Origin: Cinnamomum chago
Lineage: Eukaryota > Streptophyta > Magnoliopsida > Laurales > Lauraceae
Length of the DNA stretch: 64,000 nt
Direction: 5' to 3'
Assembly (NCBI GenBank): GCA_038049695.1
Contig: CP142454.1
Location: 91,936,001-92,000,000, forward strand
The notes below the pieces were generated by a model. It did no database searches. It saw only the letters and a program-made list of their open reading frames with translations, and was not told where the DNA came from. Shown in pieces: positions 55,788-64,000 of the stretch. Numbering within the stretch: the first letter of the stretch is position 1; each line of letters opens with the position of its first letter. The translations under genes and the position numbers were made by a program.

Positions 55788-58700
55788 TCAACCCATCGGA
55801 TAGGACGGGTCCATTAAAGCAATGGACTCCACCACTTCACCTGCAGTAATATCCTCTATATAGGGTTTCAACCGTTGACCATTGACCTTGAGAAAGCCCC
55901 CCGTGTTGGGGTTGCGAATTTCTACTGCTCCATGGTCAAAAACTTTGGTCACCACATACGGTCCATCCCACCGTGACCGCAATTTACCTGGAAAGAGACG
56001 CAATTTGGAATTGAAAAGCCAAACTTTTTGATTAGGCTCAAAAGACTTTCGCAAAATGTGTTTGTCATGGAAAACTTTAGTCCGATCCTTGTAAATTTTT
56101 GAACTCATGTAGGCTTCGTTCCGAATCTCTTCCAACTCATTGAGGTGGAGTTTTCGAGTAGAACCGGCAGCGGCCATATCGAAATTGAATTGCTTAATAG
56201 CCCACATAGCGCGGTGCTCGAGTTCCACGGGCAAGTGGCAAGCCTTGCCGAACACTAATCGATATGGGGACATACCAATTGGGGTCTTGTACGCAGTACG
56301 GTAAGCCCATAAGGCATCATTTAACCGCAACGACCAATCTTTGCGGTCGGGCTTGACCGTTTTTTCCAAAATACGCTTCACCTCCCTATTAGTTACTTCG
56401 ACTTGGCCACTGGTTTGAGGATGATAAGGTGTAGCTACCTTATGTGTGATGGAGTACTTTTTAACCAGCGCCTCAAAGTGTTTATTCACGAAGTGGGTTC
56501 CCTCATCGCTTATTATTGCTCGCGGACAGCCAAAACGACTAAAAATATTGCTCTGCAGGAAGTTGACCACAACTTTGTGGTCATTAGTTTTTGTGGCAGC
56601 CGCTTCCACCCACTTGGACACGTAATCAACCGCCACTAGAATGTATTGAAAACCAAAAGACGGTGGAAACGGTCCCATAAAATCGATGCCCCAAACATCA
56701 AAAATTTCTACAATCAAAATCGGTTGTAGGGGCATCATGTTCCTCCTAGACATGTTACCTGTTTGCTGACAGCGCAAACAAGTTTTGCAAAACTGATGAG
56801 CATCTCGAAAAAGAGTGGGCCAATAGAAGCCACTCTGTAACACTTTTGCAGCAGTTTTCTTCCCACTGAAATGCCCTCCACATGCAAGAGAGTGACAGAA
56901 AGTAAGTATACTGTTATATTCACTCTCGGGTACACACCTCCTAATCACTTGGTCTGGACAGAACTTGAAAAGTTCAGGGTCCTCCCAAAAATACATCTTT
57001 ACTTGGGAGAAGAAACGATCCTTGTCTTGCTTGGACCAATTTGAAGGAATTGCCCCCACTGCCAGATAATTTACAATATGAGCATACCAGGGGGGGCGAT
57101 TTTGAGACACCATAAGCAATTGCTCATCTGGGAATGAGTCATGTAAGGGTACGGTGTCTTCCGTGGGATTCACCAAGATCCGGGATAGGTGGTCAGCTAC
57201 ACTGTTTTCGGAACCCTTCTTGTCCCGAATCTCAAAATCGAATTCTTGAAGTAGAAGAATCCACCGAATCAATCTTGGCTTAGTGTCCTTTTTCGACAAT
57301 AAGTACCGTAACGCAGCATGATCTGTGAACACTATAACTTTCGATCCTAACAGATAAGACCGAAATTTATCCAAGGCGAACACAACAGCCAACAATTCCT
57401 TCTCCGTTGTAGTGTAATTCAGTTGGGCATCGGAGAGGGTTTTGCTAGCATAATAGACAACATGTGGAACCTTGTTCACCCGTTGGCCCAGGACTGCTCC
57501 GACCGCATAGTCGGAAGCATCGCACATAATCTCAAACGGATGGGTCCAATCCGGTGACTGAATGATAGGGGCTGTAGACAAGGCCTCCCGCAGCTTTTTA
57601 AAAGCTTGCATACAAGCCTCGTTAAAGTCAAACGAGGCCTCCTTGGTGAGCAATGTGCACAAGGGTCTAGAGATCTTACTAAAGTCTTTAATAAATCTAC
57701 GGTAAAACCCTGCATGTCCTAAAAAAGAACGAACTTGCTTAACCGTTGAGGGAGGTGGAAGTTTGGATATCAGATCAACCTTGGCCTTATCCACCTCAAT
57801 GCCTCTAGCAGAGACGATATGCCCCAAAACGATGCCCTCTCGCACCATGAAATGACTTTTCTCCCAACTCAAGACCAAGTTTGTCTCGGTACAACGTTTC
57901 AGCACCTTTGCCAAATTATGGAGACATTCATCAAAGGAAGGTCCGAAAACAGAGAAATCATCCATGAACACCTCTAAGAATTTCTCCACCATGTCGGAAA
58001 AGATAGACATCATACACCGTTGAAAAGTCGCGGGTGCATTACAGAGTCCGAATGGCATCCGCCGGTAAGCAAATGTACCGAAAGGACACGTGAAAGTTGT
58101 TTTCTCCTGATCATCGGGGTAGACGGCCACTTGGTTATATCCAGAATAACCATCCAGGAAACAATAAAACTCTTGGCCAGCTAACCTTTCTAAGATCTGG
58201 TCAATGAAAGGTAGGGGAAAATGGTCCTTTCGGGTCATGGAATTCAACTTTCGGTAATCAATGCACACGCGCCACCCAGTAGTGGTACGTGTAGGAATTA
58301 GTTCTCCGTTCTCATTTTCCACAACCGTGATGCCAGACTTCTTGGGCACCACTTGAGTAGGGCTCACCCACTTGCTGTCGGAAATTGGGTATATAATACC
58401 CGCATCAAGAAGCTTCAGTACTTCTTTCATGACCACCTCTTTCATGTTAGGATTTAAACGACGCTGCATTTCACGTGACGGTTTCGCGTCATCTTCGCAA
58501 TGAATGCGGTGCATGCAGATGGAGGGGTCAATGCCTTTCAAGTCGGCTACAGACCAGCCGATTGCACTTTTGTGCTCTTGTAACACATCTAAGAGCTGAC
58601 TTTCTTGATCATCAGATAGATCAGAAGCAATGATGACTGGCAAAGTATCCTTTGGTCCAAGATATACATACTTGAGTGTAGCAGGAAGTTGTTTTAACTC

Positions 58701-61331
58701 AAGTTTGGGAGGAACTTCAATCGAGGGAGGGGCTGGTGCTTTAGAGAGTGGAGGTAGGTGTTCGATCTTTGCTCTCCACGAGGGAAAATCCAGCATAGCT
58801 ACCTCATCCAAAAGGGCGTTGACCTCAGTAATCGATTGGTCAACATCATACTCATCAAAGCTAAAATGGGCTAAGCAAGCCTCTAAGGGGTCCTCAGTTA
58901 ACACATAAGGGAGTGCTTCATCAACTAGTTCATCAACAACATCGACTGTGAAACAGTCGTCATTTTCCGGGGGCTGATGAGAGGCCTTGAAAGCATTCAG
59001 CCTTACTGTCATATTGCCAAAGGAAACATCCATAACTCCAGTGCGACAATTAATGGTCGCATTAGCTGTGGCCAAGAAGGGGCGGCCGAGGATGATTGGA
59101 GTTTGTTTCCGTAGGTTTGGAACTGGTTCTGTGTCAAGGACAATGAAATCAGCGGGAAAAAGAAATTTGTCCACTTTGACAAGAACATCCTCAATTATAC
59201 CCCGGGGCACCCTGACGGATCTGTCAGCAAGTTGCAAGGTGACCGTAGTGGGTTTCAACTCACCCAACCCAATTTGCTCATACAGTGAGTAAGGCAAGAG
59301 ATTGACACTAGCTCCAAGATCTAACAACGCATGATCGATAATGTGACTCCCAATTGTACAAGTTAAAGTGGGGGTGCCAGGATCTTTCAGCTTCGGAGGA
59401 GTGTCATGCTGAATTAAGGAACTCACTTGTTCGGTGAGCAAGACCTTTTTGGACACATTGGGTTTGGATTTACGCTTCTGGGTGCACAAGTCTTTTAGAA
59501 ATTTTGCGTACGAAGGCACTTGCTTGATAGCATCCAGCAAAGGTAGATTGATTTTTACTTGTTTGAACACATCTAGCATTTCATCCATGGTTGCTCCCTT
59601 CTTCCCGAAAGGAGAGGGTGTGTCCAGACAAGTGGGGAAAGGGACTTTAGGCACATAAGTGGGTGCCTCAGCTGGGATAGATGAAGAAGTGGGAGTGCTG
59701 ACTCCCTTTTCCTTGGGACTTGTTTCCACCCTAGAGCTTTTGGGGTTTGGGGCAGATTCTCTAATGTTTTTCGAAGGCTCTTCAGGCCTAGTCTCGACCT
59801 CACGCCCATTCCTCAGCGTGACAACTACCTTAGCTTCCTCATGATAAGTACCATGAGGTTGAGAGCTACTTCCCACCTCGAAAGTATTCTTGGGGTTGAC
59901 AGTGGGTTGGCTAGGTAAACGACCCTCTTCTCTTCTATTAAGAGCACTGGCTATTTGGCCCATCTGGGCCTCTAACTTGGCTATGGACTGAGAATGAGAG
60001 TGAACCAGTTGATTACCTGCTTTGAGCTCCTTTAGCTCCTGCAGTACCGTCTCCTCAAATGATGGGTTTCTTTGAGGGGGTTGAGAGTTGGGTGGCTGGT
60101 AGGATTGTTGGGAACGATAGGCCGCAGGATTGTATGGAAAGTTAGGCCTATTTCCCATTTGAGAGAAAGAAGTGCCCTGACCGGGCGACTTCCATGAAAA
60201 ATTTGGGTGACTACGCCATCCCGGGTTGTAGGTATTCGAATAAGGATCATTACCCGGTTTGGAGAACCCCTGGGCAGCATTCACCTGCTCTTGCACAAAC
60301 TCAGGAAATTGGGGTGCTGCAGGACAGTCACTTATAAAATGAGTGGGACTGTTGCATAGAGCGCAAGCATCTTGGTGAGAAGGGGGCTGGGGAGATGAAG
60401 ATTGGAGAGATTGTCCCCCAGAGATCAGCTGATCTAACTTTTGGCTCAAGGCAGCCACTTGGGTAGTGAGCTCATTAGAGGGCTGAATTTCAAATACCCC
60501 CTTAGGTTTCTGCAAAATCGAGGCTGCTGGCCTCTCTAATCTCGCAGTGGAGGCATGGTGCTGAAATGTCTCACTCATATTCTCAAAAAGTTCCCATGCC
60601 TCATCCTCATTTTTCAGCATAATTGATCCCCCACTGGCGGTCACTACCATGTTTCGCCATTCGGGTGATAGCCCATCATAGAAGAATTGCACCAATTGCC
60701 ATTTGGCAATTTGGTGGTGAGGACACTTTCTAAGGAGATCCTTAAATCTATCCCACGCCTCATGAATTTGTTCACCGTCAGTTTGGGCGAAGGATGTGAT
60801 GGATCTCCTATACTGATTTGTTTTGCCCACAGAGAAATATTTGTCCAAGAATTTTTGTTGTAGTTGGGCCCAAGAATTGATAGAGTTTGGAGGTAAAGTA
60901 CTTAACCAATACTTGGCTTTGTCCTTTAATGAAAATGGAAAGAGAAACAATTTTAAGGCTTCACTACTGAAATTATTTATTCGCACCGTGGAGCAAATAA
61001 CCAAAAACTCATCAATGTGGTTATACGGGTCCTCATTGTTCAAGCCATAAAAAGACGGGATCAGATTGATTGTGCTGGGCTTGATTTCATATTGAGCTGC
61101 CTGTACTACAGGCAGCTGAATACACGATGGTGACGCGTATTCTGAAGGAGTATAGTGCTCCTTCAAGGGTCGGAGAGGTGGAGCCTCATCTTCTTTTCTT
61201 TCCTCAGCCATTAGTGGATTTGTGTGTGAGACAGCAGAATGGTGTTTAGATGATCTAATTTTTCTAAGGGTTCGCTCTAAATTTTGGTTTAAAGAAACCA
61301 AATCTGGATGACAAGAGCGACGACCAAGCAT
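55788..61331 (-). CDS. Athila gag-pol polyprotein, uninterrupted (1847 aa)
   Basis: One open frame from ATG at 61331 ([10 protein letters not shown]); the two codons before it start with GTG, so ATG is preferred. Domains by approximate residue: gag (90-290, retrotransposon gag type); zinc knuckle [14 protein letters not shown] (about 325-338); protease with [10 protein letters not shown] (about 670), the Athila form of the active site; RT (about 960-1180) with FMDD near 1122; RNase H ([13 protein letters not shown]); integrase with zinc finger ([10 protein letters not shown]...CKTCLRC) and core DFMGPFP (about 1549), then SDEGTHF and the [11 protein letters not shown] helix. The polyprotein makes particles, copies element RNA to DNA and inserts it. 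Gag and pol are fused in one frame with no stop or shift, and all key catalytic motifs appear present. No chromodomain is visible, as expected outside the chromoviruses. Confidence 0.96.
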   Translation of the reverse strand: MLGRRSCHPDLVSLNQNLERTLRKIRSSKHHSAVSHTNPLMAEERKEDEAPPLRPLKEHYTPSEYASPSCIQLPVVQAAQYEIKPSTINLIPSFYGLNNEDPYNHIDEFLVICSTVRINNFSSEALKLFLFPFSLKDKAKYWLSTLPPNSINSWAQLQQKFLDKYFSVGKTNQYRRSITSFAQTDGEQIHEAWDRFKDLLRKCPHHQIAKWQLVQFFYDGLSPEWRNMVVTASGGSIMLKNEDEAWELFENMSETFQHHASTARLERPAASILQKPKGVFEIQPSNELTTQVAALSQKLDQLISGGQSLQSSSPQPPSHQDACALCNSPTHFISDCPAAPQFPEFVQEQVNAAQGFSKPGNDPYSNTYNPGWRSHPNFSWKSPGQGTSFSQMGNRPNFPYNPAAYRSQQSYQPPNSQPPQRNPSFEETVLQELKELKAGNQLVHSHSQSIAKLEAQMGQIASALNRREEGRLPSQPTVNPKNTFEVGSSSQPHGTYHEEAKVVVTLRNGREVETRPEEPSKNIRESAPNPKSSRVETSPKEKGVSTPTSSSIPAEAPTYVPKVPFPTCLDTPSPFGKKGATMDEMLDVFKQVKINLPLLDAIKQVPSYAKFLKDLCTQKRKSKPNVSKKVLLTEQVSSLIQHDTPPKLKDPGTPTLTCTIGSHIIDHALLDLGASVNLLPYSLYEQIGLGELKPTTVTLQLADRSVRVPRGIIEDVLVKVDKFLFPADFIVLDTEPVPNLRKQTPIILGRPFLATANATINCRTGVMDVSFGNMTVRLNAFKASHQPPENDDCFTVDVVDELVDEALPYVLTEDPLEACLAHFSFDEYDVDQSITEVNALLDEVAMLDFPSWRAKIEHLPPLSKAPAPPSIEVPPKLELKQLPATLKYVYLGPKDTLPVIIASDLSDDQESQLLDVLQEHKSAIGWSVADLKGIDPSICMHRIHCEDDAKPSREMQRRLNPNMKEVVMKEVLKLLDAGIIYPISDSKWVSPTQVVPKKSGITVVENENGELIPTRTTTGWRVCIDYRKLNSMTRKDHFPLPFIDQILERLAGQEFYCFLDGYSGYNQVAVYPDDQEKTTFTCPFGTFAYRRMPFGLCNAPATFQRCMMSIFSDMVEKFLEVFMDDFSVFGPSFDECLHNLAKVLKRCTETNLVLSWEKSHFMVREGIVLGHIVSARGIEVDKAKVDLISKLPPPSTVKQVRSFLGHAGFYRRFIKDFSKISRPLCTLLTKEASFDFNEACMQAFKKLREALSTAPIIQSPDWTHPFEIMCDASDYAVGAVLGQRVNKVPHVVYYASKTLSDAQLNYTTTEKELLAVVFALDKFRSYLLGSKVIVFTDHAALRYLLSKKDTKPRLIRWILLLQEFDFEIRDKKGSENSVADHLSRILVNPTEDTVPLHDSFPDEQLLMVSQNRPPWYAHIVNYLAVGAIPSNWSKQDKDRFFSQVKMYFWEDPELFKFCPDQVIRRCVPESEYNSILTFCHSLACGGHFSGKKTAAKVLQSGFYWPTLFRDAHQFCKTCLRCQQTGNMSRRNMMPLQPILIVEIFDVWGIDFMGPFPPSFGFQYILVAVDYVSKWVEAAATKTNDHKVVVNFLQSNIFSRFGCPRAIISDEGTHFVNKHFEALVKKYSITHKVATPYHPQTSGQVEVTNREVKRILEKTVKPDRKDWSLRLNDALWAYRTAYKTPIGMSPYRLVFGKACHLPVELEHRAMWAIKQFNFDMAAAGSTRKLHLNELEEIRNEAYMSSKIYKDRTKVFHDKHILRKSFEPNQKVWLFNSKLRLFPGKLRSRWDGPYVVTKVFDHGAVEIRNPNTGGFLKVNGQRLKPYIEDITAGEVVESIALMDPSYPMG

Positions 61332-61606
61332 GCACACACAAGATTTACTGCAATTATCTGAAAAGAATCAGAAAGTCTAAGCTTACCACGCTCCAGGTGT
61401 AAGCAACCTTTTTAAATGAGTAGGGCTTTCAAGTTGTCCAACGTGCTCTAGGATCCTGCATAAACCGTATGACTCTCTGTGTTAGAATTAATATCCTGCA
61501 GTAAGAATAGTAGAGGTGTGAGAAGAGATGGCAAAATACAAAAAAAAGAAAAAGGAAAGACTAAACTAAAACTAGAATTAAAAGAAACAAACAACCGTGC
61601 TAATTG
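61332..61606 (-). other. Athila 5' leader
   Basis: 275 bp between the primer site and the gag ATG with no gene. It presumably contains the RNA packaging signal by position, but nothing distinctive is visible. Confidence 0.6.
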
Positions 61607-61624
61607 TCCCCGGCAACGGCGCCA
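61607..61624 (-). promoter_or_regulatory. Primer binding site of Athila element (tRNA-Asp type)
   Basis: On the minus strand TGGCGCCGTTGCCGGGGA lies six bases inside the 5' LTR. It is the primer sequence typical of the Athila lineage. Confidence 0.92.
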
Positions 61625-61630
61625 AAATTA

Positions 61631-62966
61631 TGATCAATCCTAGAATAGGGTTTGCAAATATAATTATTCTCCGCTATTATCTCTGCTTGAAAAAGTAGAG
61701 ATGCTAAACGAGTATCGTATCCACTGGGACAAAAAGGCTAAGTTGCGTTGTTTCCTAAATTCCTAAACTAATTCTATTGGAAAACGAAGTAATGGTTTGA
61801 TTGGTTGATTAACAAATAAATGATTTCTAAATTAACAAATTAAAAGACAGGGGTTGATTCAATTATAGAAAAGGGCTTAGGGTATGAATCCACCATAGCC
61901 TTGTGCAATGACGAATATAGGTCTAGGGTTTCATTGTCAATGCTTTCCAGACTCGTTTTGGTTACAAACCTTCACAGAGTCACCAAAAAGGGGTAGTGGA
62001 TGCAAATCGGGGCATAACCTATCTCTATGGCATAGATTATCCTAGATCTAACAAACACATTCATTCAAGCATCATACTCATATGACTTGGTATTCCAAAC
62101 TACAAGAATAAAATACCAAAAGAAATATTGCATTCATAAAAATCCAATCAATGGATTAGCATCTTGTCATATAAGTAAAGCATTTAACATAAAACCCTAG
62201 AACCTACACATTGCCATAAACACAAAAACTAAGGTTTCATCACAACCCTAAGTTAAGGAGTTAGTTACACATGGAAGATGATTGGCGATGAATCTCTGAT
62301 TAAATCGCCATGGCTCCGCTTCCAAACGCTCCAAAACCTTGCTCCAGACCTTCTCCCAAAGTGTGAATATCCCCAAAAACGAGTTAGGGCTCCTATATAT
62401 AAGTTCTGGGGTGAAAAAGGATCTTTAATTCGGGTAGGAGATGGATTCCCGTCGGGTCCGGGCCCACTGGTTATCACAGCGAACTTCGCGAGGTCATATC
62501 TCCCTCGATATAGCTCGGATTTACATAATCTTGGACTCCACGGATATCTACTCGAAAAGATCTTTCCAACGGTACGTAGATTTCACGAATCCAACACTCG
62601 AGTTGAAAGTTATGACCATTTCAAGTTGCTGCCTCTGAAAATTCCGAGAATCATGGTGCAATTAGAAGACCTTCCATGTTGGCATGCTATGGGATGAGTG
62701 GGACCCATGTTGGAGATCCAAGGCATGTTTGGACTCTTGCTTTGCTTTCTTATTTGAGTCTCCTCCCATAGTTGGCAATCTTTCTTACTTGCAACTCCTT
62801 CTTTGTCATGCTTTGTGATTTCTTCCATTTTAGCTATGAATTGCTCTCCTTGCATTTGTAGGGCCTACAAACAATAAAATAACATAATTAGTTTAATTTA
62901 TCTCTATCGACGGTATAACCAAGTCCTCATTAGGGGGCCTAAAATGTATCTTTTAGGCCCTCATCA
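61631..62966 (-). repeat. 5' LTR of Athila element
   Basis: 1336 bp, near-identical to the 3' LTR. The three differences seen are near 62300 (G/T), 62517 (C/G) and 62622 (T/C). Confidence 0.95.
62393..62402 (-). promoter_or_regulatory. TATA-like box of Athila 5' LTR
   Basis: TTATATATAG on the minus strand, preserved in both LTRs about 565 bp from the LTR start. Transcription would run leftwards from about 62365. Confidence 0.5.
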
Positions 62967-63630
62967 GAACACAAGGAACAGATGTGGAGAGATGAACAAT
63001 TAACACAAATTTTCTTATAATCATTTCATTTAATCAAATTGTTAGAGGGAAATAAAGGTAGATGAACAATTTTATTTTTGTCTGACTAGGTTCAAACACT
63101 ACTGTGCTGGCCTTCATTTAGCTTTCACTTGACTGTGCTAAGGTCTGTATTTATATGGTCCCAATTCAAGTTTCATGTGGCAGAGTCCATTAGTACCAAT
63201 ATATACCCATTTTTTCAATATACTTTTTGAGCGTTTGGGAGTTATATAGTGTCAAATCTTTTATTTCTAAATTCTGGGCACTTAATTGAATTGCTTGCCC
63301 AAATTATGGAGCAAAATTGATTCATCATTTCTTGATACTATATCCAATCTATGCATGGTTGGGCACAACACAAACTCGATTACATTATATAGAATTACAT
63401 TTTTCCCAGATCAAAAACATTATGGACTCCTTCTATCAAAGTTTTATCTTTTTGAATCACAACAAATACTTGATTTATGGAGTAGGAAACATTAGGTCTA
63501 GTGAATGTCAAACATGACTTAAGTACATACAGTGGCGAGTGTATGTGTTCAGGACTTAAGATTGCCATGTAGGACAAATCTTCTAGATCGGAAAAATTTA
63601 TTTCTTTTTTGATATGTTTTTCTTCATATT
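62967..63630. other. Right flank of Athila, no gene recognised
   Basis: AT-rich, with only short incidental frames. It should be the continuation of the sequence left of 50766, interrupted by the Athila insertion. Confidence 0.5.
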
Positions 63631-64000
63631 TGTGAGAACCCGACCCCTAATCTCTTGGATTAGTGTTGTTTTAATTGTGGGTTAGTTCTTTTAGTGGGAT
63701 TAGTATTTGTTGGGTTGAGTTTGTGAGTTAGAATGGTTTTTCTTCTAGTTTTGGGCTTTTGAGTGCTTTGGTAGCTTGTGGGGCCCTTTGGGGGTTCCCT
63801 TTTCGGCTTTGCATTTACTTGCGAGATTTTCCCGATTTGTTTCGTATTGTGTTTTTGGCCCGTTGCATTCATCTTGAGAAATCCTACAACTTTCATGTTG
63901 ATCTCGTATCCATTTGAGAACCCGAAACCCGATTTCTTGGCCTTGAGGGCAAAACAGTCATTTCACACCAAATCTGTACCCAAAACTCAATATTCTCGAA
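63631..64000 (+). mobile_element. Family C LTR, start only
   Basis: Starts TGTGAGAACCCGACCCC and follows the family C solo LTR (read from 39676 leftwards) closely to the window edge. It could be a solo LTR or the 5' end of a full element. ATATT at 63626-63630 would be its target duplication. Confidence 0.85.

Larger units (their letters stand above)
50766..62966 (-). mobile_element. Athila-type Ty3/gypsy retrotransposon, apparently intact
   Basis: 12201-bp minus-strand element with GAACA duplications at 50761-50765 and 62967-62971. The two LTRs are both 1336 bp, and I found three differences by eye. The primer site is the tRNA-Asp-type sequence characteristic of Athila. Gag-pol is one uninterrupted frame, and a second ORF lies between pol and the 3' LTR. 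Open coding regions, paired LTRs, primer site, PPT and TSD make this the best candidate in the window for a recently active, possibly autonomous element. Confidence 0.96.

Overview
This window looks like flowering-plant nuclear DNA from a repeat-rich, probably heterochromatic region. It holds no intact host gene. Almost all of it is LTR retrotransposons nested inside one another, plus two ends of CACTA-type DNA transposons and a small zone of exon-like fragments that includes a catalase first-exon piece. The plant call rests on Ty3/gypsy chromovirus (Tekay-like), Athila and Ogre/Retand proteins, Ty1/copia pol, tRNA-iMet and tRNA-Asp type primer sites, and CACTACAAGAAAC termini.

Layout. 1-2764: decayed 3' part of a Tekay-like pol (element A, + strand). 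2776-13695: A's 3' LTR, split by a complete gag-only element (E1, 4801-12684, TSD GATGT). 13696-15749: anonymous DNA, then a CACTA right end packed with hairpins. 15751-16303: Ogre/Retand protease fragment. 16304-44227: a second Tekay-like element (B, - strand) with nine in-frame stops. B's 5' LTR is cut into four pieces by three later insertions: a copia element (24307-34191, TSD TGATC), a solo LTR of family C (35682-39676, TSD CGAAC) and a solo LTR of family F (40125-43129, TSD ATGAC). 44241-50765: CACTA left end, then leader-like and exon-like fragments. 50766-62966: a young, apparently complete Athila element (- strand, TSD GAACA) with an uninterrupted gag-pol of about 1847 codons and a separate downstream ORF. 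63631-64000: start of another family C LTR.

Each element is a self-contained replication unit: an LTR promoter, a tRNA-primed minus-strand start, gag and pol (protease, RT, RNase H, integrase) and a polypurine tract. E1 keeps only the ends and a gag remnant, so it would need enzymes supplied in trans. By-eye LTR comparison puts Athila as youngest, E1 and copia next (about 1% LTR divergence), and A and B oldest.

Three patterns are not explained by routine annotation. First, the four Tekay-like LTR families share a leader with the same splice layout: a donor near position 760, an intron of 133-145 nt, a 55-62 nt exon, and then a second donor that is GC-type in three of the four families. Second, A, B and F carry a CpG-rich palindromic array at the same place downstream of that second donor, but each family uses a different palindrome, and similar arrays occur in E1 and Athila. 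Third, the Athila 3' region is divided by long poly(A) tracts that bracket a palindrome array and sit directly before the downstream ORF, which has a candidate leader intron.
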